From Mucor racemosus (taxonomy: Eukaryota > Mucoromycota > Mucoromycetes > Mucorales > Mucoraceae): a stretch of DNA of 64,000 nt. Both the position numbers and the translations under genes were made by a program. The DNA lies in the NCBI GenBank assembly GCA_027405735.1, contig JAPEHQ010000008.1, forward strand, positions 1,488,001 through 1,552,000, given 5' to 3'. The stretch's first letter is position 1; the number at the start of each line of letters is the position of its first letter. A model generated the notes under the pieces. It saw only the letters and a list, made by a program, of their open reading frames with translations, was not told the DNA's origin and did not search any database. This document shows positions 37,826-49,876 of the stretch, one piece after another.

Positions 37826-38540
37826 CAATAATAAGCTTGAATCAAGTGGGTATAACATCCTAAATTCTTGAAAAAGTTCTCAAGTATTATAAAATCTCTT
37901 ATTTTTAAGACTTACAAGGCTTATAAGCGGAATATTAATTTAGAAAATTATTTTTGTCCAGATCATCAATTTTGACATTTTTTAAATTTTTTTTTCTGGT
38001 TATGCGAATTTAGAGTTAATTATACTACCAATTATAAAAACAAAAAATATACACATATACAGAATTTAGCGCTCTATTTGTTTAATAAAAAATAATAAAC
38101 ATTCTTATTGCAAAATATTACATGAAAATTCTTTAATCAAAAAACCGTTTTTGGGCCAAAAATGCCAAGTTTCATTACTTAACATTTAATATTAAGCTTT
38201 TATAAAATATGTATTAGTCATGGCTACAATTTTCTCTCACAATGTAGTATATTTAAACGTTGATTTTGGTATCAAAACTTGATTTTTCTGTTTTTTGATC
38301 AAAATCATGAGTGTTGGTAAGGGTAAAATGAGTCACTAAAAATGTCCGCTACAAAGTCTGAATTTTCAGATTGTACGTGGTTAAATATAAGAAAAGTTTA
38401 AAAAAAAGAAACACTTTTTTATTTAAAACGTAGATATACCATAATATAAGAGACTTGGCCATTTAATCTTGCTATGTTCCATTACGGCGGCATTCTTCGG
38501 GCTCGCTTTTGCAATTTTTTAATAGATGTATGATATGAGA
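37826..38540 (+). repeat. Dispersed repeat R2, copy 2
   Basis: Same orientation and order as 21860-22500, with long identical runs (for example ACTTACAAGGCTTATAAGCG near 37909). Its right end continues into a TCTTGCTATGTTCCATTACG unit related to the array at 22488-23110. Confidence 0.85.
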
Positions 38541-39509
38541 GCCGGTTTTTCTGGAAGGAAATGCATATTTCTATGATAACAGATATTGCGTATTTTGTTT
38601 AGTTTATGGGTTGATGCACTGTAATGTTGTTGCTTTTACATTGGTTGAAATGTGCAATTTAGCAGGGTTTTAATTGCACTCACGAATGTAAAGCCTTGAA
38701 AATCCTTTTCTACGTGTGTTGTTTCTCTCGTTTTGTTTTCATATTCCAAGAGTTATATTTACCATTTGATAAGGCATATCAGACTATTATCAAGCTGGTA
38801 TTCTTTTCTTTTATTTAAATACGTATGCTAACATAAGGGACTAATGTTCTTAATATAGTAGGTAGCAGTCGTTATATTAGAGACTGATATTTTCATTTAA
38901 CTGCATTCTAAGGTCAAATAGCATTATTTATTACTGTATTGTTGGACGTATTTCTTGACTACCAGATTAAATCGAAGGCATTGATATTTATATCTACTCA
39001 ATCAAAAGTTAGAGCTGGCTACAAACCCACGAAATGTTCCAGAAAAATGATAAAATTTCAAACGATATAAAAACACAAAAGAAGGATAATCTAATGTCTT
39101 GCCTAATAATCATAGCCGTGATCGTAGCTATGCTTAAAAACAAATCTTTTTACAGCCGACAACCGTAAACTAAAATAGTAAGTTTAAACAAGGTTAATTT
39201 GTTTAAATTTTATGCGTGATAAAGTAACATCTATGATCTTAGATTTGGCTTGCATATAAATTTAAGCAGTAAGTGCTATTTAAGTTTATGCTCGAGCAAA
39301 AACCAGTGTTACTGTAAACATTATAGCTATAAACATATACACAAATGATGATAATCGTAAATATATTGACTCTTGCATGTATTGCTCTACATCAACAACA
39401 TATTCAATTGTGTTATTGTCTATATAATCTATATTCTATATTAATAAAAGCAAATGTAATTTAAAAACCTATTCCAGTAAAAACTGCAATGGCATTTTAA
39501 GAACGGCAC
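38541..39509. other. Intergenic, nothing recognised
   Basis: No supported gene, RNA or clear repeat was seen. Confidence 0.5.
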
Positions 39510-39835
39510 GATGCTCATGTACAAACCAATTTGTGCCCATACAATCAACTCATTATGCTCATGGTCAGATTTTATTATTATGCACAAATAGGCATAATGA
39601 TATACTTATGGGCAATTCTATTATTATGCACATATGGGATTAATGTCATGCACATTGACAGAATCTATAATTTTGCACATACAGGCTTAGCGTTGTGCTC
39701 GTGCGCAGTTTCTTTTGTTGTGCCCATGTGCATCTTGTTATCTTTTTAGTCATATTTAGTGGGCACAGCAGCTCAAGCTATAGTGTGCAACACACCTGGG
39801 CACAACGAAATCATCTTGCGCAGTACAGGTCGGCC
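39510..39835 (+). repeat. Degenerate cluster of TTATGCACA / GTGCCCAT words
   Basis: Words such as TTATTATGCACA, TGGGCA and CACATA recur about every 35-50 bp from about 39530 to 39810. They give a 72-codon frame of no recognisable family. It looks like an old, eroded tandem repeat. Confidence 0.45.
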
Positions 39836-40334
39836 GTAGTGCGGGACTTTATATGATTAAAATCAACGTAAAACGTACACTTATTAAGATGCATTGAATG
39901 CGGATTTATATAGCTTTTGGATTTATATGATAAGATCTAATGGGTCTCTATCCATTAAATATGTTGAAAAGTGTTGTGCTTTAATATTAAACTGCAGGAA
40001 AGCGTTACGATCTAATAAAAAATCTGTAACCGTGTCATTAATGTTTTTAAGAAAAGAAAGTAGAACTGTGATTACAACACCACTTTGTATATAATGAAAT
40101 ACATTATTCAGTTAACGTTATTTGAGCATCATTCTCTTTTCAAGGAGCGAAAAATAAACGAAGCTTTATTTTAGTAAAAATGGATTGATGATATAATACA
40201 TATATGAATTATGAGAAGGAGTGTAATAAAAGTGCTTGTGTTGGAAACTATTTGATTCAAGTGCCTAGGAAATGCACAAACATATATTAGTAATATACCA
40301 CATTAAAATATATTCATTTAAACTTACTGAAAGG
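39836..40334. other. Intergenic, nothing recognised
   Basis: Downstream region of the Kre9-like gene; no motif identified. Confidence 0.5.
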
Positions 40335-40899
40335 CTAAACAATTATGATAGAGGTTTCAGAAGCAGCAGGAGCAGCCGGATTAGCAGCGGCAACAGCAGA
40401 TGAAGCATCTGCAGGGGCAACATAAGCAAGGAAACTCACAAAAATGGAGGTGTTGGTACGGCTAACAGCGTTTTCGAAAATGCATTCATAGTTACCAGCA
40501 GGGTAAGCTGTAGGGATAGCATAGTTGATAGAGTGTTGATAATAGATGATGTTGTCAACCATAACAGGAGTATGGTAAGTGGGATTATTAGTGGTATCCG
40601 CATTCAAAACAATAGCAGTTTCGTTGAAGTTGGCACCAGCACCCTTGAGGTAGATGTTGAGAACAACGTCTAAAAAAAGTATTCACTATCGATTCTTTTT
40701 GATATACATAAACACACAATATAAATTACTTACTAGTGTTAAGGGGTGTATAACTCAAAGGAAGTGTTTGACCAGCAGCATAAACACCATTAAGCAAAGG
40801 AGAAGTAATGTTAAGTTGCTTATCAGCAGTTTGGTAGTTTTGTACAGCGGAAGCACTTGCAATAAGAGAGCCGAGGAGAGCAATAGCGGAGAGCTTCAT
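40335..40899 (-). CDS. Small secreted Kre9/KNH1-like protein
   Basis: Two exons, 40899-40734 and 40669-40335, with a 64-nt intron, giving 166 aa. The signal peptide is MKLSAIALLGSLIASASA. The mature part follows the Kre9/KNH1 N-terminal pattern: ITSPLLNGVYAAGQTLPLSY, then VVLNIYLKGAG, then a closing strand YPAGNYECIFEN. Members of this family are secreted or wall-associated and are linked in yeasts to beta-1,6-glucan assembly; their activity is not enzymatic. The C-terminus is Ala/Pro-rich and ends in a short hydrophobic stretch (SIIIV), weakly compatible with a GPI signal. A TATA box lies about 70 bp upstream. Confidence 0.82.
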
Positions 40900-40965
40900 T
40901 TTTTAATAGTACTTGCAACGTTGATCAAGTAGATTTAAATAGAAAATTTCTTCGATTAGCTTTTG

Positions 40966-40973
40966 TATTTATA
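40966..40973 (-). promoter_or_regulatory. TATA box of the Kre9-like gene
   Basis: TATAAATA on the minus strand, about 67-74 bp upstream of the ATG at 40899. Confidence 0.65.
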
Positions 40974-43735
40974 CCTTTTTCTTTCTAGCAATACAATCGA
41001 TCTTTTTTCCGCCTTTCTCATCTTTTGTTGGTTTCGACAGAAATAACATTTTGGTTTGAAACCTAGGAATTAAATGAACGCAATTCTCATTGCTTATGAA
41101 TATACCTAAGTCCATTCCATTACACTAAAACCCAAGTTTGACAAACGTGTGCATGTTGGAGAAACCCCTTAATTCATAAAAAGTTATTTTCGATCCTTAA
41201 CCCATGAATAACTCGTGTTTATTATGGCTTATGAACATGAATTTTGAATCTGTCAAATGTTGGGATGCGGAGATATATCATTATAATAGTATCACAACAT
41301 AAGTTTTGATTGAGATACAAACCCCAAACTTTTCCTTCATGGCTTTTCGATATTATATTATTTCCTTCCATATTTTATGAGATTTATACATAATGAAAAC
41401 CGCAGTTTGTTACTAATAGACAATAAAAATCCAATAGAAACACAAATGATATAGGAATACAATTTATATTATATAATATATGCCATGATCGAACTTTCAA
41501 AGTATATAAAGCAGACATGGTCTGTGTGTCAAATCAAAATTTCTAAAATGGAAACAAGATCCAAGCGCTAGACAACAACCAACAAAACTCATGTTTTACA
41601 TGTAGATCATTCATCAAGACCCTTGACACTTGGTCCATTAAAGGTACACAAACATGTTGCCATCACAAGGTTTCATATAGTTCATATATACACATATATC
41701 TGATAATAAATGTATAAAGCATGAAGGCCTTTTGTACTGTATATGGTATTGAGAACTAATGGTGATTTTCAGCAGGCAACGTCCTTGAGGTTCATGATAT
41801 TCTTTAATCAGCCAGGGCATCATTTATTGACTTGTAATCTACCAAATTTATCTTGCAAGGCATAGAGAAAGGCTATAAAAGCACTTTTTGTTTGTTTTTG
41901 GGAGGGGATGGGGTAACATTCAAAATAAAATGACTATTATTACAAACATAAATAAATTAGTGTTATGATCTCGATTTTTCTGGGGGCGGGGGGGGGGAGA
42001 AGGAACAGTTATTTATATAATCAATATTGTTGAATTCCCATGGATACAATTCAACGAAATGATCTTTTAACACAAAAATTGTCAAACTGCTTTAATCATG
42101 CAATCAAAAAAAAAAAAATATAAAGAAACGGAAAATAGATCTAAAAACAATACTGTCAATAAATCTTCTCTTGAATGAAATCAATACACTAACCTTTGTA
42201 ATTAGTGTTATTACCTATACAATATTTGCCGCCAAATCTGGCACAGATAAAGTAAAAATCTTTAAAATATGAGAAGCGATTCGGGTATTTTACAATCATG
42301 TCTCTCATCTCTGCAATAATAGTATTGATGACAGGGACATGTTGGTTGTGTGTATTTAAATGCGAGGTTAAGGGTTTGAGGGCAGCGGTAATAAAAGGAT
42401 TGTGGGACCATTGCCTTTATAAAGGGTATAGGGAGATGATGAATGAAAAGGGTATGAATGCTTGGATCAATGAAACCCGGGGAATAATGGAGATCATTGT
42501 CTTTGTTAAATATGTACAAGGAGGAGAAAAATATATACATATTAAAGTTAAACGCAAATCCTCCAATTTACCAGACAGTAAATTTGGAATTGATTTGTGA
42601 ATAACATTACCTATTATACCTGCAAATGAATGGAAGCTACTATGGTTATGAAAGGTGCAAAAGTTTGATGGGAGGGATTAATATTATTTACAAAGAGTGG
42701 AATGGTAGGAGACACATTACCAAGGGTAGTAAATGGCAAGCAGATCGCCTAAAGTATTTACAGATTTTTTGTTATTATACATTACCATTGCCAAGTTTAG
42801 TTCATATACATACAGGGAGATGTCATAGTTTAAAAAAAATGATGCTATTCATTGTAAACAAAGCATTAGTATATTAAAGCCATATTAACTTGAATATGTG
42901 TATATATAATTGCCTTTAAACGCCCTGATTCGTTCTTGTTTCAAATGATACAAGCTTCCATTTACTTCTTATTCCTCATTGGGACAGTTTTCAAAAACCA
43001 GGGTAGATCACAAAGAAATGAGTACAGACGAAGTTTGAACTAAAAAACAATATCATATCCATGGATCATTTTGACCATCTTGAAATTATTTTCTCTTGCT
43101 GCTTTCAGAAAAAAGATTTTGCGGAAATATGTCAAATAGAATTTAAGCCCATAAGCCCATTCTTTGGTTATCCAGTCGGAAGTTTTGTGATGGGATATGA
43201 TAGAGCAAGTTTTTCTAATCAGAAAACATCAGTATAGTTCTTAATGAAAAGCTCCAATTTTACCAAAAAATGTTCTATAATATGCTCCTTGATCCTACGA
43301 GTTGTTTTGGTATAGTTTGAAGCTCAATAAAATCAAAATCAAGTAAAAAAATTAGGATCTAATGCTGCTGTCAAAGAGCAAAACGGGGCATGTGAAGGAT
43401 TTTTACTCGGCGGATACCATACATAATGTAATCAAAGTAATTGCAATCCATTTTCCTGCTTCTTGGCTACTCTGCCATATTTTTTCCTTAATAAAAATAC
43501 CAAATTTTAACCACTAACTCCATTGATTAAAATCATCTAAAATTTAAAATCAAACAGAACCGAATTACAATTTCTGATCTAAACGTGCCCTCAATTTGGG
43601 ATCTCATCATAACTACATTTACGCATAAACGCCCATATACTAGCATTATAAAAAACAAACAGAAAAAGTCTTTTTCTTTTTCTAATCTACAATAGTTCAT
43701 TCATATTTATTTCATGTTTTTGTTCGAGCAGGTTG
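40974..43735. other. Long intergenic stretch, no supported gene
   Basis: About 2.8 kb. It has a G-rich run near 41980 (GGGGGCGGGGGGGGG). Frames at 42298-42600 and 42626-42877 are open but unrecognised and lack splice or family support. Confidence 0.5.
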
Positions 43736-43797
43736 ATTTTTGTGTGTATTGTAATAAATGTTGTTTGTGTGTTTGTGTGTGCGTGCGTGTGTGTGTA
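43736..43797 (+). repeat. GT-rich microsatellite
   Basis: Imperfect TGTGTG / GCGTGCGTG run just beyond the eIF3k stop codon, in its 3' UTR or flank. Confidence 0.85.
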
Positions 43798-43808
43798 TCG
43801 TATTTGTT

Positions 43809-44569
43809 TTACATTTCGTTGGAATAACCAATAACCTTTGTCAATTGTTCAAACTTGATGTTTTCTCTAATGACAACAGCCTTAGCTTCATTACCCTTAT
43901 TGATAGGAATTTGAACTAAATCACCAGACTTTTGCCATTGTTGACCTTCACAAAACTTATCAAACGCGTCACCAGTTAAACCAAGGTTAGCTGCCAATGA
44001 AGCAGCAGTGATGGTTTGATAGGACATGGCCATAACACGAGCAATTACAAGACGAATCTCTGATTCAAAGTTAGGGACAACAGCTGTCCATGGCTTGAGA
44101 TCGGATTGCCAAAACTTGGCATAACGAGCTTGTTCCAAGAGTTGTTGTAATTCAGTCAACTTTTCAATAGACTCGAGTTGCTATAATGTATAAATGTGTC
44201 AGTAAAGAGAGAAAAGAAAAGAGATATGAAAACTTACAGAGTGTTCAGCCAAGAGATAAAGACAGAGATTGAAATCGGGAGCAGGGATGGCAGCCAAAGC
44301 CTTGACAAGGATCTTTACAATAACAGGTTCCTTTGCTAAAGCAGGGTTGAATTGATAACTAATATAGGAAAAATGTCAATATCAAATTATTCGTAAATTT
44401 TTTGCTTCACTTACAGCTTGAGGATGGCTAAGTTGGCCTCCAAATCATATTCACCAGACTCACATTGCTTTGACAAGTATTCTTCAAGAACATTGACATT
44501 CTCGGGGTTGTAACGTTCAACACCATTGATCATGGTGGCAATATTATCGGGACGTTGAACAGGAGCCAT
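43809..44569 (-). CDS. Translation initiation factor eIF3 subunit K
   Basis: Three exons: 44569-44415, 44358-44238 and 44180-43809, giving 215 aa, close to the family's usual size. The N-terminus (MAPVQRPDNIATMINGVERY, then NVNVLEEYL) and the central HEAT-like helices are typical of eIF3k. The C-terminal winged-helix/PCI part includes FESEIRLVIARVM and SYQTITAASLAANLG. It is an accessory subunit of the cytoplasmic eIF3 complex in translation initiation. Introns of 56 and 57 nt have consensus GTAAGT donors and TAG acceptors, and their phases keep the frame exactly. Nothing is odd about it; it is a useful single-copy marker for placing the organism. Confidence 0.95.
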
Positions 44570-45590
44570 CTTGATGATTTTATTGATTTTGTAATAACAA
44601 AAAAAAAAAGAAACTGTTTAGGGTGTTTAATCAAACATGTTGACAAAAAAGATTTTCATGGTGACTGTCGGCTTAAACGCCTGTGTTTCAATGTGTTGAT
44701 ATCGTATAGAAGAGAAGAGAAGGAAAACCGACGATATAGCCAAGGAAAGGCAACATCATGTATGAAAATATACTCTTATATTCAATGATCTAGTATTTTT
44801 AAATTTTTGATTTTGAGTTGCCATGGTAACAGTTTTTTTCTGTTAAAAATCTGCCTAGTTACGGGATCTGTTCGACAAATGTTGCGGTTTGATTTGGTTT
44901 ACATTCAGGGCAATGCTAAATCTCGGTATTATTTGATATACAAATATCAAAAATACTATGTTTAGCTCTAGGAACATATTAATTTTTGTTTAACAAACGA
45001 GAATTACTCACAGAATCTGATATTATAAACGCACTATAAATTCTCGTGCCGATTTTTTATATTTACACGTTATCTCCCGCAATACATGTATATTTAATTG
45101 TGCTTTAAAAATAATGAGAAGGTTATATAATCAAATAGTTAATACAACGTGTTCAATACAACATGTACGAATACTACAAAATAATTGCGTTTTTCTTTAT
45201 TTATTATAGAGAAAATACAGTATACATGCAAGTTTTAACTTTTGAAAAACATTCAAAGAGACTTTTATATGTCGAAAGCGTTTGAATTAGCATAATTGGG
45301 ATGATAGCTGCTCCAAAGATAAGACGTCCGATTCGACTGTACCTGTGGTAAAAAAAATTGACTAGCAATGAGAAGCATCACCTTTAAACTCAACGATGAA
45401 TTTGTATCAACATGTGCTCTAGGAGCCGAACAGCTTTGAGTTGGCATGTTTAATTAAGATAGTTTCGATTATTCATGAGCAATTAGTAAAAGTATCTGTG
45501 TTTATTTACAGCAATCGATTTATGTGGATTATTGGGGGGTATATGGATTAAACTAAATGATTAGCATGGCACAAGAGACAGAATTATCGA
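44570..45590. other. Intergenic with a possible lost 3' exon
   Basis: A minus-strand frame at 45447-45265 contains a possible GT-AG intron (about 45394-45343) and could be the tail of the decayed gene to its right. Otherwise nothing is recognised. Confidence 0.35.
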
Positions 45591-48126
45591 TTATTGATTT
45601 CCTTTGATTTTTTTGTTTTTGCTTGGTGATAAATACATATTAATTGGCTCACCTGCAGGCTCTCTTCCGGGGCTGAGGCAAACGAGGGTAAATGGATGAT
45701 TGATATCAATGGTTTCATATTTGCGCTTCTCTTTAAAGACATCCAATGCTAGCTTTCGACAATGATACAATACATGCTGGCGCCATTGGTATAAGTACTT
45801 GATTGTGCGGCAGAAATCTTCAAGTCCAACGACACTGATAGGCAAATGCATAGGACTAATTTGATCAACAAGGTACACATCCTCAAAGCGCTTCCCAAAA
45901 CTCCATGTATATCAAGTAAATGTCATCAGCATTAGTTTTGGCCCTTAAGTCATTTAGAATGGCACCATTGATACGGATGGATTTAGATTGTTGGTGTGTT
46001 AAAAGTCCTGTTGTGGCATCTTATCTTTTAAATTCAATGCAGCAATATTCATTGCGGATACCATAGCACGAATCATGAATAAGGGTGTCGATTTTGCGGC
46101 CGAAATCAGAGGTAGAACGATCATTAGCAGCAGCAGCGCGCGAAGTAGCTTCTGAGATAGTTTCACCAGATTCAACGGATATATTGTAACCTTAGAAGAG
46201 AGTAGAGAGCAATAATTCAAAACTGGATGAGAACATGGCTTCTGTTGGGTTAAGGGTTCTCAATCTTTCAAAGTTCATAATGCTAAAGAGCAGCATACTG
46301 TTACGATTGTAATTTTATTTTGTGATGCTGAATCATAATGTCGGTATTTGAATTATAAGCCAATGAAAAGCCAAAAAATCGGTACCTGAACTGAGGTTGA
46401 ATTGGAATGTCTATCATTGCATTTATATAACAATTACATTATCTAAATCATTAATGTCCTTCGGGGCTGCACCATGTGTGTTTTAGCGCATGGTGTCGTA
46501 TAAGATCAGGCTGTAAATTAGAATCATGACGCTGCTCCTAGCTGTTCGGGGCTTTTTACCAACAATCGTATTAGGTTTCCCTGAACTTGTTGCTTATTGG
46601 TCACTCTTACCCTATCTAGACTTAATAATCATCTCATGTTCACGAAACAAGCACGGCAGAGTATCAATACATGGTTATTTACTATCGGCATGTGGCACAT
46701 ATATCAAAAAATATTTTCTTGCGTTATCCAGATAAGCTTCAAGAGCTTGTAGTGTTCAGATTGTTTGTCTTTCTCTTTATACTTCTCACCATCAAGGAAA
46801 TCGATAATGCCATCAGCGTTAGGGCTAAATGAACATATAAAATTGTTATTAAGATGCAGGCTTATTTACTTCCGATTATCACTTACTCCAATTGATAATA
46901 TAAAAGAGAGTCAAACAATGAATCAATTAAATCAGATGCGATGCTAGTGATTTCAAATGCTGTCTTTTGATCAAGCATGTGCTCCTTCATTACGTTCAGT
47001 TGTTGATTAGTATAAAGTGTAGAGAGTCTAGTCTCTAAAATAAGATTTATTAAATTAATGGAAGAGGATACAGCCAATTTCCAGAACTCTAGGTCAGCAC
47101 CACTGATTCCATTTGCTCTACTAATATTCGATGCCTTTTGCAATAGTAATTGAGAAAGATTACGTTTGTTTTGGGTGATGCAAGTGATAGATTTGTGGGG
47201 GTTTCCATTCAATTTATCTGTCAGAGATTCCATTAGTAGCCCACGAGTATCTATAAGAAAACGTTGAGTGGTAAATATCTTTCAGTTTATAGTTTTACTA
47301 CCTTCTTCGTCCTCTTTGTCTTCATCTTCATCTTGTTCTTCATCTTGTTCTTCATCTTCATCTTGTTCTTCATCTTCATCTTGTTCTTCATCTTCATCTT
47401 GTTCTTCATCTTCATCTTGTTCGTCGTCATCTTCTTGCTCGTCTTCATGATCATGTCTTACTGCATTTTTGGTATTTGTTAAATCACACAAGGCTTTGTT
47501 GGTCTTGAGCGCATATGCAGTGGAGGTCTTGTAAGAATCAGCTTCAATAGTTTGGTCAGCAAGTTCTTTTATGTAGTTTGTAATGTTAATCCTTGGATAG
47601 GTAATTTTTTTTAAACCACTACTCTAGCACATGAAATTTGGTATATTCCCTTGAACGCAATTGAGGTTCTTTGGAGCCTACAAATTAGAAGAAAGATGAG
47701 CAAAATGTGTTTTACGTTATGTGCTAACTACGCACTTCGTTTGTAAACGAGCGCTTGGACGATTCTTTCTCACAGTCTTGTTATATTTGTTGATCCATAA
47801 ATTCATAAGTTTAGACGTGTTGGTACATTTACTTGAAGCCGATAAGTTGACAATTTTAGTCTTATGTTTTCCCACAAAATCATTAAAGTTAGGTAATTTG
47901 GTATTTTCCAAATATTCATAGATAATGGCTTCCATCTTGGCTTGTTCTTGATAAATATGGTCTTGTTCTTGTTGATGTCTTTGATAGAAGGGAATATGAT
48001 AGTCACGTTCTTGTTCTTGTTCTTAGAAGTTCTTGTTCTTAATAGAAAAGAAGATGACGACCTTTGTTCTTGTTCTTGATACAAAGGAAGGTGAAAGTGT
48101 TTGTGAATGGTCAGCGTGGCTTGCAA
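45591..48126 (-). pseudogene. Decayed multi-exon gene of an uncharacterised, probably lineage-expanded family
   Basis: Coding-quality segments follow each other on the minus strand: 48126-47717 (Gln/Glu-rich N-terminus, then a helical part ending ARLQTK), 47491-47282 (acidic repeat), 47233-46883, 46830-46700, then 46260-45591. Clean splice signals remain, for example GTAAGTG at about 46889 and ATTTAG near 46829. The frame is broken by stops (about 46198 and 46021) and by shifts (about 46760 and 45885). The last part (DFGRKIDTLI...IDINHPFTLVCLSP) resembles, from memory, a hypothetical family expanded in Mucorales; this link is tentative and no function is known. The intact exon-intron skeleton suggests a fairly recent loss. 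Confidence 0.65.
47306..47432 (-). repeat. 18-bp acidic coding minisatellite
   Basis: Repeats of TCTTCATCTTGTTCTTCA on the plus strand, encoding EEQDED on the minus strand; about five full units plus variants. It lies inside the decayed gene. Confidence 0.9.
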
Positions 48127-48933
48127 TTAGTTAACACACCTTGGCACCTTGCCTTTGGAACTTGAACTTCTTTTTGCAAAAGTTTTTTCACATTCAAGGA
48201 AGTGCCATATTAAAGGTGTAGGGATTTTATGACTTACCTTAGGTCGTTGTAAGAGCTGTTAAAGGTCGTATCTTCTCTGAAGGTGTAGCGCGCATGTGTG
48301 TTTCATGGCATTCTTTTTTAGCATTCCTTAGTGAAAGCATAGTGGTGCAAGCTGTGTTTGTTTGGCCTATATAGCTGTGCTAGTAGCGTAGATACTACAG
48401 CAAGACCAGGTTAACTGCCCTCTTGATGTTTATGGTCACAAATGTTATTTCATTCCAAGAAACTCTTATTAATGGTGAACTACAATGCAACTTAGACATT
48501 TTGATACGATTTCTCTTTTGTTTTGATAATTGTCAATGACAAATAAATGTATTAGAAAGACCACATTTCATGCATTTCATGCATTTGAAGCCTTTATTAT
48601 CATTAAAAAAAAGTATGCTAAACGATAATCACTGCACTAAATTCCTATTTGTGATGGGTTACATACTGCATATAGATACATCTGATACAATGTATGGACG
48701 TATACTAATTTGTGAGTTGTGAATGTAATGTATGGTCAATACAGACTCATGCTCCACAGATGATACAAACCATGGTCATAATATGTGGACTTAAACTATT
48801 CACTCAAATACAATACCCTTGTCTGAAGATAAAGAGGAAACATGAATTATCTTGAAATGATCACATAGTTTTTTCATGTTTTTATAAACCAAGCACATTG
48901 TGCATATCCTTGATCACAGCCCGTTTGGGATAC
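48127..48933. other. Intergenic, nothing recognised
   Basis: No supported gene or RNA. Confidence 0.5.
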
Positions 48934-49146
48934 CATGTTGGTTAATGCAATTTGTAGTATGCGCCTAGAAGAATCTGGATCAGCTTACAAATATATTCAA
49001 ACCGTGAGATCGGCTGTTACAGGTGCCCTGTCTGGCTTAGAGTAGATGGCAATCAACATTGGCATGCAGGAGATATTTCCTGAGCCCTTCACTCAATAGT
49101 TGGCTCAAATATCGACTGGCGTGCACGCCATTGCTCCAGCGAAGTA
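48934..49146 (+). pseudogene. Relic exon of an unknown gene
   Basis: A single frame with normal protein composition (MLVNAICSMRLEESGSAYKY, then VRSAVTGALSGLE) is interrupted by two TAG codons and ends at a consensus donor (AAGTAAGT near 49145). It looks like one decayed exon. The family was not recognised. Confidence 0.45.
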
Positions 49147-49324
49147 AGTGTTTCTGTTCTGTATAAATTGCCATCTTCTTCATCCCAATTCATGGCTTCG
49201 TTGCCATATTCATTGTAGATGCCGCCAAGTCCATCTTCTGTGAAAAATCTAAGACTCATTACTTCTGGGTATGTGATAAAATAAAAGAAAATAGACTTAG
49301 TTTGGTTTTTGTTTGTTTGTTGTT

Positions 49325-49386
49325 AACGCAAATTGAGGCTGCCAAAAGCGCAATTTGGCACTGGAGGCACTGTATAAGATTAACCT
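49325..49386 (-). repeat. Solo transposon end with CAGTGCCTCC terminus
   Basis: Read on the minus strand it begins TA|CAGTGCCTCCAGTGCCAA and continues to GGCAGCCTC and CGCAAATTGAGG-like words. It resembles the right end of the nested element at 25154 (CAGTGCCTCCTGGGCCAA). No second end or transposase is nearby. Confidence 0.5.
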
Positions 49387-49876
49387 TATTATTTTAAACA
49401 AACAAAAAAAAATAGAAAATAGCTCTTGATATGTCAAGGAACATGTTGAAGGGTTTAGAGTACTTTTGGAAAGTTTTTGTAATTATGGAGAATCCTTTGA
49501 ATTTCCATTAAGGCAGTTTTTAAATTCTCTGATTCACCATTATAAAAGATGCCAAAATTTGAATTGCAATGAAAAAAAATCTTGATTGTGAGATTTATTT
49601 AATTAATTTGTAAAAGCTATAAGCATAGTAAATGTGCAAGTGCACGATTTTCCTAATATTTGTTATTGATGATCGCAAGCATTTTGAAATGAAGCACACT
49701 AAGGACATGAATTTCGGAGTAAATGTACAGGAAATCATCCAATTGACGGTGGAATTACAGTAAGGGATACATAAAAAGTATGTGATGTCGTGATGATGAA
49801 TTTTCGTCTGTACGACCGGCTTTGTTTTATTTCAGCCTGTTTTCTTTTTCTAATTCTTTGTTCAATCAAACCAACC

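Noticed and set aside
39531..39749. 72-aa Cys/Ile-rich frame
   Set aside because: Falls in a degenerate repeat cluster and has no protein-like features beyond hydrophobicity.
42298..42877. Two open frames of 100 and 83 aa
   Set aside because: No recognisable family, no splice signals and AT-driven composition; not enough support for a gene.
46450..46500. GC-richer hairpin (CACCATGTG ... CGCATGGTG) as a tRNA or other RNA gene
   Set aside because: No cloverleaf or box A/B arrangement; it lies within the decayed gene and is probably chance.
47264..47491. Plus-strand Ser- or Phe-rich frames over the minisatellite
   Set aside because: Low-complexity shadows of the minus-strand EEQDED repeat.
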